A stretch of 64,000 nt of DNA from Rhodococcus sp. KRD162 (GCF_017168335.1 NZ_JABFAU010000004.1:80110-144109); one strand, 5' to 3'. Positions 34,848-47,089 are shown, counted from the stretch's first letter. The notes: generated from the letters alone by a model not told the origin. Translations and numbers: made by a program.

Positions 34848-35188
34848 CCATCGAAGGCATCGACCCACAGGTACCGCCGTCGGGCCCGGGGTGTGTCGAG
34901 TGCACGCAGTCGCAGGGGTGGTGGGTCCATCTGCGTCGGTGTGCACAGTGTGGTCACATCGGATGTTGTGATTCCTCGCCTTCGCAGCACGCGAGCAAAC
35001 ACGCCGAGTCCACTCGGCATCAATTCGTGCGCAGTTACGAGCCGGGCGAGGACTGGTTCTACAACTACGCTGACGAGCAGATGTACGATGGCCCGGAATT
35101 GGCTCCACCGCAACATCGTCCACTCGACCAGACGGTTCCCGGTCCGCGGGAGCGGGTGCCGTCCAACTGGCAGGCTCTGCTCAATTGA
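34844..35188 (+). CDS. UBP-type zinc finger protein
   Basis: This is a 114-residue protein overlapping the kinase stop (ATGA). The finger is CVECTQSQGWWVHLRRC, AQCGHIGCCDSSPSQHASKH, then STRHQF, with the Cys/His spacing of ZnF-UBP domains that bind ubiquitin tails in eukaryotes. Bacterial copies cannot serve ubiquitin and commonly sit next to response regulator/thioredoxin reductase fusions. EPGEDWFYNYADEQMY follows as a conserved tail. It is probably a partner or adaptor of the kinase-flavoprotein pair; the ligand is unknown. Confidence 0.9.
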   Translation: MTIEGIDPQVPPSGPGCVECTQSQGWWVHLRRCAQCGHIGCCDSSPSQHASKHAESTRHQFVRSYEPGEDWFYNYADEQMYDGPELAPPQHRPLDQTVPGPRERVPSNWQALLN

Positions 35189-35604
35189 ACGAGAATCTCA
35201 CGCGCCCCACCGACGAATCGGCCGAGGATTTCCTGGCCGCCGTGCAGCATCCGGTTCGGCGTGCGGACGGGCTCGCGCTCGCGGAGACGATGGGTCGGGT
35301 GACCGGGCAGCCGGCCGTGATGTGGGGGCCGACGATGGTGGGTTTCGGTTCCTACCGGTACACGACGGGCAGCGGCCGTCGAGGGGAGTACTTCGTCGTC
35401 GGGTTCTCCCCGCGTAAGTCGAGTCTGACGGTGTACGGCGCCACGTACGCCCCGGAATCGGATGCGTTGCTCGAACAGTTGGGGAAGCACAGGCGAGGAG
35501 CAGGTTGCCTGTACGTGAACAAGCTCGCGGACGTGGACACAGCGATCCTCGAGCAATTGGTGGCATACAACTATCGGTACATTCTGGGTAATCTCGCGTC
35601 ATGA
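35185..35604 (+). CDS. DUF1801-like (YdhG/YdeI fold) protein
   Basis: This is a 139-residue protein from TTG 35185, overlapping the zinc finger stop (TTGA), so it is the fourth member of the coupled set. Motifs are SAEDFLAAVQHPVRRADG, GRVTGQPAVMWGPTMVGFGSYRYT, EYFVVGFSPRKSSLTVY and GAGCLYVNKLADVD, characteristic of the DUF1801 family. The biochemical role is not established. The tight coupling suggests it acts with, or is made alongside, the redox signalling genes, but no more can be read. Confidence 0.82.
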   Translation: MNENLTRPTDESAEDFLAAVQHPVRRADGLALAETMGRVTGQPAVMWGPTMVGFGSYRYTTGSGRRGEYFVVGFSPRKSSLTVYGATYAPESDALLEQLGKHRRGAGCLYVNKLADVDTAILEQLVAYNYRYILGNLAS

Positions 35605-35675
35605 CCTCGACCGCGGCGGTGCGCACGCAGGCTCCGACGTCATGAAGTCGACCACGAGCAGCAGAAGGCCGGAAT

Positions 35676-36281
35676 ATGAGTAGAAGCGTTGCAATTCTCC
35701 TGTTCGACGATGTCGAGGTGCTCGACGCGTGCGGTCCGTTCGAGGTGTTCTCGGTGGCCAATAGGGTGGCCGAACGAGCGGGGAGCCCGGTGCCTTTCGA
35801 GGTGACACTCGTCGGGATCGAGGACAGGGCGGTTGTTGCTCGAGGTGCCATGAGGATCGGCGTCGACACCACGATCGAGGACCCGCGGGGATACGACGTC
35901 GTCGTGGTCCCTGGCGGTGTCGTCGATGCTGTCTCGGCCGACAGTCGAGTTCTGCAGTGGTTGAAGGGCCTTCGGCCCGACGCCGAGTTGATGGCGTCGG
36001 TGTGCACCGGCGCTTTCGTTCTGGCGGCGGCGGGGCTGCTCGATGCTCGTCCGGTCACCACGCACTGGGAAGATCTGGACTTACTGCGGGAAAGCTGGCC
36101 CGCGCTCATCGTGCACGAGGGCGTTCGGTACCTCGATCACGGCGATCTGGCGACGTCGGCGGGAATCAGCGCCGGCCTCGATCTGGCGTTGCATCTGGTC
36201 GCGCGGTGGGCGGGTGCGGATCACGCGCTCGCCACCGCGGGCCAGATGGATTACGACTGGTCAGGCGCTGAGCACCCGTAG
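35676..36281 (+). CDS. DJ-1/PfpI family protein
   Basis: This is a 201-residue protein of the DJ-1/PfpI superfamily. The N-terminal strand is VAILLFDDVEVLDACGPFEVF with the conserved Asp and Glu, and the nucleophile elbow is ASVCTGAFVLAAAGLL with the reactive Cys. WEDLDLLRESWP and TSAGISAGLDLALHLV match the glutamine amidotransferase-like regulators, but there is no C-terminal AraC domain. It may be an isonitrile hydratase-type or stress protein. The 3' end overlaps the convergent DoxX gene by 21 bases. Confidence 0.87.
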   Translation: MSRSVAILLFDDVEVLDACGPFEVFSVANRVAERAGSPVPFEVTLVGIEDRAVVARGAMRIGVDTTIEDPRGYDVVVVPGGVVDAVSADSRVLQWLKGLRPDAELMASVCTGAFVLAAAGLLDARPVTTHWEDLDLLRESWPALIVHEGVRYLDHGDLATSAGISAGLDLALHLVARWAGADHALATAGQMDYDWSGAEHP

Positions 36282-36623
36282 AACCAGGACGACGACGGCG
36301 AACACGGCCAGCCCGGCCGCCGGCGCGAATTGCTTGTCCTTGGCGCGCAGGTGCGCGGTGACGGCACCGATGAAGTAAGCAATGACGCCGACGGCCGCCG
36401 CGACACCGATGGGCCACACGACCAGGCCGACGAGAAGGCCGAGGGCACCCAGGATTTCGAGGTAGGCGAGCCACGGAATCTTGTCGGTGGGAACGCCGAC
36501 CTGCTCGAGCATCGGAATCACCGAGGGGTTGCGCGTCAGTTTTCCGATCGCGGAGACCGTGAGCGCCACGGCGAGGAGCACCGAGGCGATGAGGGTTGCA
36601 ATGAACATGAGCCCTGCTTTCAT
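36261..36623 (-). CDS. DoxX family membrane protein
   Basis: This is a 120-residue protein with four helices: FIATLIASVLLAVALTVSAI, then WLAYLEILGALGLLVGLVVW, GVAAAVGVIAYFIGAVTAH and a C-terminal AVFAVVVLVLRVL. SAIGKLTRNPSVIPMLEQVGVP after helix 1 is the usual DoxX-like signature. It was started at ATG 36623; the open frame runs further upstream across the divergent HxlR gene. It is probably controlled by that neighbour, since DoxX/HxlR pairs are common in actinobacteria. The function is unclear, perhaps redox or quinone related. Confidence 0.86.
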   Translation of the reverse strand: MKAGLMFIATLIASVLLAVALTVSAIGKLTRNPSVIPMLEQVGVPTDKIPWLAYLEILGALGLLVGLVVWPIGVAAAVGVIAYFIGAVTAHLRAKDKQFAPAAGLAVFAVVVLVLRVLSA

Positions 36624-36687
36624 TTCTGGGGTCACTAGCAATTCAGAAGTAGCCGGGCGGACTGTAGCACCTCGGTAGGGTTGTTTC

Positions 36688-37017
36688 ATGGCCCCCGACG
36701 AGCAGCCCCATGAGTCTCGTGCCTGCGACGGAGCTCTCGCCAAAGCCTTCGGTTGCCTCGGCAAGAGATGGAACGGACTGTTGCTGGCCACTCTGATGGA
36801 CGGTCCGATGGGATTCTCGGACCTACGGCGTGCAGTGGGGAGCATCAGCGATTCGGTGCTCTCGGATCGACTGGGCGAACTCGGCACCGCCGGACTTGTT
36901 GCGCGCACCGTCGACGAGGGCCCGCCTACGTCGGTGCAGTACAGCCTGACGAAGTCGGGTCGGGCACTGTCGCCGTCCCTGCAGGCACTGACCGATTGGG
37001 CTTCGAAAAATCTCTGA
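36688..37017 (+). CDS. HxlR family transcriptional regulator
   Basis: This is a 109-residue winged helix protein. It has CDGALAKAFGCLGKRWNGLLLATLMDG at the start (conserved Cys and Trp), the recognition region FSDLRRAVGSISDSVLSDRL, then the wing VQYSLTKSGRAL. It diverges from the DoxX gene with a 64-base gap and most likely controls it. Two Cys residues near the N-terminus could sense redox or electrophile stress as in some HxlR proteins. The last codons form the left arm of a terminator hairpin. Confidence 0.9.
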   Translation: MAPDEQPHESRACDGALAKAFGCLGKRWNGLLLATLMDGPMGFSDLRRAVGSISDSVLSDRLGELGTAGLVARTVDEGPPTSVQYSLTKSGRALSPSLQALTDWASKNL

Positions 37018-37045
37018 CCCCCGCGGCAATCGCGAGGGTCAGAGA
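37011..37045. terminator. Terminator between HxlR and BCCT genes
   Basis: TCTCTGACCC and GGGTCAGAGA are perfect inverse arms with an inner CGCG/CGCG stem. An A5 run at 37006-37010 gives a T tract for minus-strand transcripts, so it mainly ends the BCCT transporter message. The left arm contains the HxlR stop codon. Confidence 0.88.
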
Positions 37046-37058
37046 ACGAGCGGTCGAA

Positions 37059-38927
37059 TCAGGCCGAGTGATTGTTCTGATTCTGGCCTTCGGCGGAGTC
37101 TGCGAACTCCTGGGTGTCGAAAACCTCACCGCCGAGCGGATCGACGGGAGCGTTGTCACTGGAGTACTCGACGGCCCCGGTTTCGGGATGGACCTCGAGC
37201 TCCTCGGTGGACACCTCGTGCACCGCCAGCATGACCGTGCCGCCGCCGCGAGGCGTCGACAACCCATCCCGTGAGGGACTGAGACCGGAGAACGTCGAGG
37301 AGATGCCGACTCGCTTGCGCTTGGCCGGCGCGGTGGCGTCACCCGCCACGGCCTCGGGAGTGGCGACGGCCTCGTCGGTTGCGGTGACGCGGATGTACCG
37401 CGGCGTGGTGGCGACGTCGTAGCGGAACGCCTTGAGCATCGACACACACGCGAGCACGAGAACCACCGAGAACGGTACGGCCGTGGCTATCGACATCGTC
37501 TGTAGAGCGGTCAGGGAACTCGTTCCACCGACCAACAGCAGCACGGCTGCGGCAACACCTTCCAGGACTGCCCAGTAGACCCGGGTGATCCTCGGTGTCT
37601 CCAGTTCTCCGCCGGTGGAGAGGATATCGACCACCAGTGAGCCGGAGTCCGAGGATGTGACGAAGAAGAACACGATGACCGCGATGGCGATGACGCTGGT
37701 GATGGTGGCCAGCGGCAGGCCGTCGAGCATCTGGAAGAGGCTGGTGTTGTTGTTCACCGCGCCGTCGGCGTCGAGCAAATTCCCCTCGTTGCGCTGCCGC
37801 AGGATGCCGGTGTCACCGAAGATGGTGAACCACAGCGAGCCGACGATCGTCGGGGCCAAGAGCACACCGAAAACGAACTCGCGAATGGTACGGCCGCGGG
37901 AGATGCGGGCGATGAACATACCGACGAAGGGCGCCCAGCTCATCCACCAGCCCCAGTAGAAGATGGTCCAGCCGGCAGCCCAGCCGTCGTCCGCGAACGG
38001 TGAAGTGCGGAGCGCCAACTCGGGCAGGGCCTGGACGTAGCCGCCCAGGTTCTGAACCCAGGACTGCATCAGGAACAGGGTCGGTCCGAGAATCAGCACG
38101 AACACTGCCAGTGCCCCGGCCATCGCCATGTTGATGTTCGAGAGCCACTTGAGGCCCTTGGACACTCCGGTCACCACCGAGAACGTGGCGATGCCGGTGA
38201 TGAGGGCGATCAACAGCACGACGAACCAGTTGGTGGTCTCCACCCAGCCCAGGTACTCGAGGCCTGCCGAGATCTGTTGGACGCCGAATCCGAGCGAGGT
38301 CGCCACGCCGAACAGGGTGCCGATGATCGCGACCGCGTCGATGGCATGTCCGATGCCGCCCTCGATGCGCTTGCGGCCGAGCAGTGGCTCGAGCAGCCAC
38401 CGCACCGTCAGCGGCCTGCCCTTGCGGTAGGTCATGTATGCCATGCCGAGACCGACGACGACGTAGATGGCCCACGCGTGCAGACCCCAGTGGAACAGCG
38501 TCAATTCCATCGCCTGGCGACCGGCTGCGTCGGTGGATCCGGGAATGCCGCCTGCTTCGGGCGGATTGACGTAGTGCGAGAGTGGCTCGGCGACGCCGTA
38601 GAACACCAGGCCGATGCCCATGCCTGCGCTGAACAGCATGGCGAACCAGGACAGGACGCCGAATTCGGGCTTCTCGTCGTCACGGCCGAGGCGGATGTTG
38701 CCGACGCGGCTCAGGCCGCAGTACAGCGCGAACAGTACGAAACCGGTGGCAGCGAGGATGTACCACCACCCGACGCCGTCGGCGATGATGCCGTTGAGGG
38801 TGTCGAAGGCGTCGGCGGCAGTCGATGCGTAGATGACCGAAAAGGCGATCATCCCGATGATCACCACCGATGCCGGGACGAAGACCGGCTTGAGCAGGCC
38901 TCCCCAAGCTTCTTTTATTGCTTTCAC
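37059..38927 (-). CDS. BCCT family transporter (betaine/choline/carnitine type)
   Basis: This is a 622-residue protein with 12 expected helices. Family features are YASTAADAFDTLNGIIADG near the start, FSAGMGIGLVFYGVAEPLSHY, the FHWGLHAWAIYVVVGLGMAY segment and the Trp-rich core FYWGWWMSWAPFVGMFIARI with SRGRTIREF. The AGMGIG motif suggests Na+ coupling as in BetP. A hydrophilic C-terminal tail of over 100 residues follows the last helix and may sense osmotic state. It probably imports glycine betaine or a similar solute. It is monocistronic, with a terminator directly downstream. Confidence 0.92.
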   Translation of the reverse strand: MKAIKEAWGGLLKPVFVPASVVIIGMIAFSVIYASTAADAFDTLNGIIADGVGWWYILAATGFVLFALYCGLSRVGNIRLGRDDEKPEFGVLSWFAMLFSAGMGIGLVFYGVAEPLSHYVNPPEAGGIPGSTDAAGRQAMELTLFHWGLHAWAIYVVVGLGMAYMTYRKGRPLTVRWLLEPLLGRKRIEGGIGHAIDAVAIIGTLFGVATSLGFGVQQISAGLEYLGWVETTNWFVVLLIALITGIATFSVVTGVSKGLKWLSNINMAMAGALAVFVLILGPTLFLMQSWVQNLGGYVQALPELALRTSPFADDGWAAGWTIFYWGWWMSWAPFVGMFIARISRGRTIREFVFGVLLAPTIVGSLWFTIFGDTGILRQRNEGNLLDADGAVNNNTSLFQMLDGLPLATITSVIAIAVIVFFFVTSSDSGSLVVDILSTGGELETPRITRVYWAVLEGVAAAVLLLVGGTSSLTALQTMSIATAVPFSVVLVLACVSMLKAFRYDVATTPRYIRVTATDEAVATPEAVAGDATAPAKRKRVGISSTFSGLSPSRDGLSTPRGGGTVMLAVHEVSTEELEVHPETGAVEYSSDNAPVDPLGGEVFDTQEFADSAEGQNQNNHSA

Positions 38928-39343
38928 TTACTTGACTTCCTTAGAACTCGAGTCGCCGTAATCGGCTGACCACTAACGGTTTGCCGTTCTTCTTCTCTTG
39001 TTTTGGTCAAGTACCACTAGTCACCATAAACGACGTCGGCGCAGGTGGCGAAACTCGAGAGCACTGGGGTGCAGTGTGTGATCAAGCCGTGACCGGAGCG
39101 ATCGGAGTCGATCGAGTCGCCTGGTATGTCACATGCAGGTCAGTTGTCGGTTGCTCGATGGCGCAGTCCGGGCCTCGACGACCCGCCTTCCGGCCGCCAG
39201 GCTTCGCCGGTGCCACGGGTGCTCGGCAGGCTCCGAGGTTGCCGAGCGCGGACCGTCGATGCTCGCCGCCGGGTACCTGCCCGTCACGTGCCCGGCGGTG
39301 GCGTCGGACATGGGGTTGTCGTGGTTCGCCGTTGGCGGACGAC
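38928..39343. other. Gene-free gap upstream of groEL
   Basis: About 416 bases separate the BCCT start from the first CIRCE site. Several short frames cross it but none has a ribosome site or family match. It must contain the BCCT promoter (minus strand, AT-rich part near 38930-39020) and the distal part of the groEL promoter region. Confidence 0.5.
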
Positions 39344-39370
39344 CTTGCACTCGCCATGGTCGAGTGCTAG
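39344..39370. promoter_or_regulatory. CIRCE operator 1 (HrcA site)
   Basis: CTTGCACTC, nine bases, then GAGTGCTAG. This matches the CIRCE consensus TTAGCACTC-n9-GAGTGCTAA bound by the heat-shock repressor HrcA. It lies about 140 bases before the groEL start. Confidence 0.9.
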
Positions 39371-39378
39371 AAATGCAG

Positions 39379-41138
<1,760 letters not shown>

Positions 41139-41158
41139 GTCCAGCCCCTACGCACGAG

Positions 41159-41194
41159 AAAAGCCCGGCCCCTGTCGAGGGGGTCGGGCTTTTT
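41159..41194 (+). terminator. groEL terminator
   Basis: AAGCCCGGCCCC pairs with GGGGGTCGGGCTT with one mismatch or bulge, followed by a T run. It starts about 20 bases after the groEL stop and also faces the end of the convergent VOC gene. Confidence 0.92.
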
Positions 41195-41208
41195 CGTGGT
41201 TCGAAGCG

Positions 41209-41562
41209 TCAGTCCCGGTGATACGCGATGTTGACCACGTTGCCGTCGGGCGCGCGCACGAAGAAGCGGCGCACACCCCACGACTCGGTCGTCAGTGGAT
41301 GCACGATCTCGTAGCCGAGCTTCTGCGCTTCGACGTAGGCGCCCTCGACATCATCGGTGAGAACCGACATCACCGAATCCTCCGGTGCGCTCGCATCCCC
41401 GGCCACCAACTGAACGCTGACCGGTCGGTCGGGCGAGGTCAGCCGAGCGACCCAACCCATGTCGAACTCCTCCGAACGTAGACCGAGGAACTCGGAGTAG
41501 AACGACTTGGCCGCGTCCACGTTCGGTACGCGCAGATTGGTGATGATGCTCCTCGTTCTCAT
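41209..41562 (-). CDS. VOC (glyoxalase/bleomycin resistance-like) family protein
   Basis: This is a 117-residue protein from ATG 41562. It has the paired beta-alpha-beta pattern of the vicinal oxygen chelate fold: ITNLRVPNVDAAKSFYSEFLGL, MGWVARLTSPDRPVSVQLV, VEGAYVEAQKLGYEIVHPL and VRRFFVRAPDGNVVNIAYH. Some metal ligands of classic glyoxalases are replaced, so an exact enzyme cannot be named. It is convergent with groEL across the terminator. Confidence 0.86.
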   Translation of the reverse strand: MRTRSIITNLRVPNVDAAKSFYSEFLGLRSEEFDMGWVARLTSPDRPVSVQLVAGDASAPEDSVMSVLTDDVEGAYVEAQKLGYEIVHPLTTESWGVRRFFVRAPDGNVVNIAYHRD

Positions 41563-41675
41563 CGAACTCTCCTCCGATACGTCGATGGCAGGTGGCCTGG
41601 ACGTTCGACGCTAACAGCGCAGTTGGCGGCTGTCCGGTGGTTGAGTGAACGGCCGTCATGTGTTTAGTGTGGGTA

Positions 41676-42464
41676 ATGGTTCGTTTTCGCTCGATGACCA
41701 TCGCACTCGCCGTCGTCGCCGCACTCGCGGGCTGTTCCAACTCGGGGACAGCCACGACCGCGGCTCCGTCGCCAACCTCCGATACGCAGGTCACAACCGA
41801 GCGCGCCGAGCCGACGACCACTTCCGCGTCCGCGACCTCCCATGCCGAGGAGCCATACGTTCTGGGCAGTACTCGGGTCACCGGATCAACCGAGCACGCG
41901 ACCTACGATGTCGGTATTCCGCAGCTCAGTGGTGGGGATCCGGCCGTGACGGCCGAGTTCAACGAGTCGATGCGAGCTGCGTTGCAGGATCAGATCGACG
42001 GACACCAAGGACTGGACTTCGCCCTCAGCGATGGCTACTCCTCGGGTGCGTCCCACATCGGCAGGCACGTGGTCAGCGTCGAACAGATCACCGATTGGAT
42101 CGCAGTGCCACCCGGTGCTCATGGTGATTCGCTGATCGCGACCGTCACGATCGATACCGACACCGCCCAGCCGATCACACTCGGCGACGCCTTCACCGAC
42201 CTCGACGCCGGCCTGTCACGGCTGTCCGAGCAAGCGGCGAAGATTCTTCCGAGTACCCGCGCGGGCGAGAGCTTCGAGCGCTCGGGCATCGAACCGACGG
42301 TGGCCAACTTCGCCAATTGGACGGCCTCCCCGGAAGGAATGAACATTCACTTCGGGGACTACCAGGTGGGGGCATACGGCATCGGGCTCATCACGATCAC
42401 CGTCCCGTGGAACGCCTTGTCCGACGTCCTCGCTCCGGGGATGCAGGACGTGCTGAGCAGCTGA
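41676..42464 (+). CDS. Secreted lipoprotein, RsiV/DUF3298-like
   Basis: This is a 262-residue protein from ATG 41676. The signal peptide ends in AALAGC with Cys20 as the lipid site, followed by a Thr/Ser/Ala-rich linker of about 45 residues. The folded part has VTAEFNESMRAAL, LIATVTIDTDTAQPITLGDAF and a C-terminal YGIGLITITVPWNALSDVL, like RsiV-type DUF3298 domains found in actinobacterial exported proteins. The function is unknown. It is not coupled to its neighbours. Confidence 0.75.
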   Translation: MVRFRSMTIALAVVAALAGCSNSGTATTAAPSPTSDTQVTTERAEPTTTSASATSHAEEPYVLGSTRVTGSTEHATYDVGIPQLSGGDPAVTAEFNESMRAALQDQIDGHQGLDFALSDGYSSGASHIGRHVVSVEQITDWIAVPPGAHGDSLIATVTIDTDTAQPITLGDAFTDLDAGLSRLSEQAAKILPSTRAGESFERSGIEPTVANFANWTASPEGMNIHFGDYQVGAYGIGLITITVPWNALSDVLAPGMQDVLSS

Positions 42465-42494
42465 CCCGGTCACCGCAGATGCGAGCATGGACCG

Positions 42495-43424
42495 ATGATG
42501 ATTCGCGCAGGCGTGCTGGATGTGGCCTTCGATCGCCTCGGTGATCCGTCCGGTCGGTCCGTGGTGCTGCTGCACGGCTTTCCGTACGACCCGCGTTGCT
42601 ACGACGATGTCGCACGGCTGCTGAGTGCTTCCGGCTACGACGTGGTGGTGCCGTACCTGCGCGGCTTCGGGCCGACTCGATTCGTCGATGCGAAGACGAT
42701 GCGGTCGGGCGAGCAAGCGGCGATCGCGCACGATCTGAAAGAGCTGATCCTGGGGCTGAAACTCGATCGGCCTCTCGTTGCGGGCTACGACTGGGGTGGG
42801 CGCGCGGCGTGCGGCGTCGCCGCGGTGTGGCCGGAGCTGGTATCCGGTCTGGTTTGCGTGTCCGGATATCTGGTCCAGGACATCGCTGCCGCCGTGTCGA
42901 CTACGGCACTGCCGCACCTCGAGAAGCGGTACTGGTACCAGTACTACCTGCACTCCGAGCGGGGCCGCGCCGGGCTCGCAGCCCACCGCGCAGAAATTGC
43001 TCAGACCCTGTGGACGGACTGGTCGCCCAGCTGGCGCTTCGGAGACTCCGAATTCGCAGCTACCGCACCCTCGTTCGACAACCCGGACTTCGTGGATGTG
43101 TCCGTGCACTCCTACCGACACCGGTACGGAATCGAGATGGGTGACCCTGCCTATGCCGCGACACAGACGTTGCTGGCAGAACAACCGAGGATCACGGTGC
43201 CCTCGGTCGTGATCGATCCGACCGAGGACACCGTCGCCGCGCTCTACGGCCGCCCGGACCATTCGGCCCACTTCACGGATCTGATCGATGTTCGTGAACT
43301 CGATTGCGGCCACAACCCGCCCCAGGAGTTGCCGGGTTGGTTCGCCGACGCCGTCGTGACGCTGGGCGATGCGATCCGGGATCGAGAAGGGCCGAGTAGA
43401 ACGATCCCGAGTAGAACGATCTAG
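42495..43424 (+). CDS. Alpha/beta hydrolase with Asp nucleophile (dehalogenase/epoxide hydrolase-like)
   Basis: This is a 309-residue protein. The oxyanion HGFP appears in VVLLHGFPYDP; the nucleophile elbow is VAGYDWGGRAA with Asp where lipases have Ser, as in epoxide hydrolases and haloalkane dehalogenases. RYWYQYYLH lies in the cap region and DCGHNPPQELP carries the catalytic His. It may act on epoxides, haloalkanes or related esters. The C-terminus has a duplicated PSRTI caused by a 15-bp tandem repeat. The 3' end overlaps the convergent monooxygenase gene by four bases. Confidence 0.85.
   Translation: MMIRAGVLDVAFDRLGDPSGRSVVLLHGFPYDPRCYDDVARLLSASGYDVVVPYLRGFGPTRFVDAKTMRSGEQAAIAHDLKELILGLKLDRPLVAGYDWGGRAACGVAAVWPELVSGLVCVSGYLVQDIAAAVSTTALPHLEKRYWYQYYLHSERGRAGLAAHRAEIAQTLWTDWSPSWRFGDSEFAATAPSFDNPDFVDVSVHSYRHRYGIEMGDPAYAATQTLLAEQPRITVPSVVIDPTEDTVAALYGRPDHSAHFTDLIDVRELDCGHNPPQELPGWFADAVVTLGDAIRDREGPSRTIPSRTI
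43392..43421 (+). repeat. 15-bp tandem repeat at hydrolase 3' end
   Basis: CCGAGTAGAACGATC occurs twice directly before the stop codon of the alpha/beta hydrolase and gives the repeated PSRTI at the C-terminus. Confidence 0.9.
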
Positions 43425-43744
43425 TCGACGGCGAGTTCGCCGAGTTCGTTCCAGTCGGTGCCCTCGACCTCTTGGCTGATGATCTTCGGCGTCTCCTGCA
43501 GGTACGGCGGGAGATCCTTCTGAGCCTGCTTGAAATGATCCGAATTCACATGGGCGGCACCGGCATCGGGATCCTTGAACGCCTCCACCAGGACGTACTC
43601 GGTCGGGTCGTCGAGGGTACGGGACCAGAAGTACCAGAGGCATCCCTCCTCGGCCTGGCATGCTTCGGTGAACTCGCGTGAGATCTCGGGCCAGTTGTCC
43701 GCATGCTCGGGCTTGACCTTGAACTTTGCGGTGATGAAGATCAA
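43421..43744 (-). CDS. Antibiotic biosynthesis monooxygenase (ABM) domain protein
   Basis: This is a 107-residue protein with the ABM/quinol monooxygenase fold pattern: MIFITAKFKVKPEHADNW, FTEACQAEEGCLWYFWSRTL, EYVLVEAFKDPDAGAAHVNS and HFKQAQKDLPPYL with the conserved His residues. Proteins of this kind oxidise quinols or act in dialkyl and catechol pathways without a cofactor. The substrate is unknown. It is convergent with the hydrolase gene, overlapping it by four bases. Confidence 0.88.
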   Translation of the reverse strand: MIFITAKFKVKPEHADNWPEISREFTEACQAEEGCLWYFWSRTLDDPTEYVLVEAFKDPDAGAAHVNSDHFKQAQKDLPPYLQETPKIISQEVEGTDWNELGELAVD

Positions 43745-43838
43745 CGTTGCTCCTCGGTTGCTGGTGAACGGTCCTGTGCGGTGTACCCGAATATGCCGAT
43801 AGCACGCCTCTGCCAGCGCGATCGCCTACCCTCGGCCC

Positions 43839-44792
43839 ATGGCCAGCAGCTCACCTGCGATCGAGATTCCAGTGGGGGACCGCATGGTCCGCATCTCCAA
43901 TCCCGACCGCGTGTACTTCCCCGTCAGTGGTGCCACCAAGCTGGATCTGGTGAACTACTACCTCAGCGTCGGAGACGGCATCGTGCGGGCGCTGCGGGAG
44001 CGGCCCTGCATGATGCATCGATTCCCCAAGGGCCTGGCGGGCGACAAAGTGCACCAGAAGCGGGTCCCTCATGGCGCGCCGCCGTGGCTCGAGACCGTCG
44101 AGGTGACGTTCCCGCGATACAACCGCACCGCCGACGAACTGTGTGTCACCGAGTTGGCGCACGTGGCCTGGGCTGTGCAGATGTCCACCGTCGAGTTCCA
44201 TCCGTGGAACAGTCGCCGCGCCGATGTCGAGATGCCCGACGAGTGGCGCATCGACCTCGACCCGATGCCCGACTGCCCCTTCAATCGGGTCCGACGCGTG
44301 GCCGGGGTAGTGCAGGAAGTGCTGGGAGATCTCGGCGCGGTCGGCTGGCCGAAGACCTCCGGCGGACACGGCCTGCATATCTACGTGCGCATCGAACCGG
44401 CCTACGGTTTCAAGGACTTACGCAGGGCTGCACTGGCTTTCGCGCGAGAAGTAGAACGACGAGCCCCCGAGGACGTGACCACCACCTGGTGGCGCAAGGA
44501 CCGCGACCCGTCGACCCTGTTCGTGGACTACAACCAGAATGCCCGAGACCACACCATTGCCAGCGCCTATTCGGTGCGGGGCAACCCGGAAGCGACCGTC
44601 TCGACGCCCATTTCGTGGGACGAGGTGCCGGACGTCGACCCGCGCGAGTTCACGATGTTCACGGTGCCGGCCAGATTCGCAGAACTGGGCGACCTGCATG
44701 CGGGCATCGACGATGCGGTGTTCGCCATCGACGAGCTACTCGACTGGGCGGAACGCGACGAGCATGAAGGGCTCACCGAGCCCGAGGAGTAG
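43839..44792 (+). CDS. LigD-type DNA primase/polymerase (PolDom), stand-alone
   Basis: This is a 317-residue archaeo-eukaryotic primase-family polymerase like the PolDom of LigD. Key parts are ISNPDRVYFPVSGATKLDLV, the catalytic DLDP (EWRIDLDPMPD), TSGGHGLHIYVRIEP (His and nucleotide site), VDYNQNARDHTIASAYSVR and TPISWDEVP. No ligase, nuclease or Ku gene is next to it. Such single-domain forms exist beside full LigD in mycobacteria and can act in gap filling or ribonucleotide insertion during repair. A long hairpin begins at its stop codon. Confidence 0.9.
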   Translation: MASSSPAIEIPVGDRMVRISNPDRVYFPVSGATKLDLVNYYLSVGDGIVRALRERPCMMHRFPKGLAGDKVHQKRVPHGAPPWLETVEVTFPRYNRTADELCVTELAHVAWAVQMSTVEFHPWNSRRADVEMPDEWRIDLDPMPDCPFNRVRRVAGVVQEVLGDLGAVGWPKTSGGHGLHIYVRIEPAYGFKDLRRAALAFAREVERRAPEDVTTTWWRKDRDPSTLFVDYNQNARDHTIASAYSVRGNPEATVSTPISWDEVPDVDPREFTMFTVPARFAELGDLHAGIDDAVFAIDELLDWAERDEHEGLTEPEE

Positions 44793-44851
44793 CCGAACTC
44801 GAAGTTATGGACGGAAATTAGCGAAAATCCGTCCACAAATTCGAGTTCGGC
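44792..44851. terminator. Long imperfect hairpin between LigD-type polymerase and argG genes
   Basis: GCCGAACTCGAA-n-TT-n-TGGACGGA pairs with TCCGTCCA-n-AA-n-TTCGAGTTCGGC across a 12-base AT-rich loop, giving about 22 pairs. It spans the stop of the polymerase gene and ends nine bases before the argG stop, so it probably terminates both convergent genes. Confidence 0.8.
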
Positions 44852-44859
44852 GGCGAAAA

Positions 44860-47002
<2,143 letters not shown>

Positions 47003-47089
47003 GCCTGGATCGTCCCCTTCGATGTGGTGTGGGTCAAGCCAGGTGTTGACGTGACGGGTGTCGTGCTTCACACTATAACCTGTCAGACA

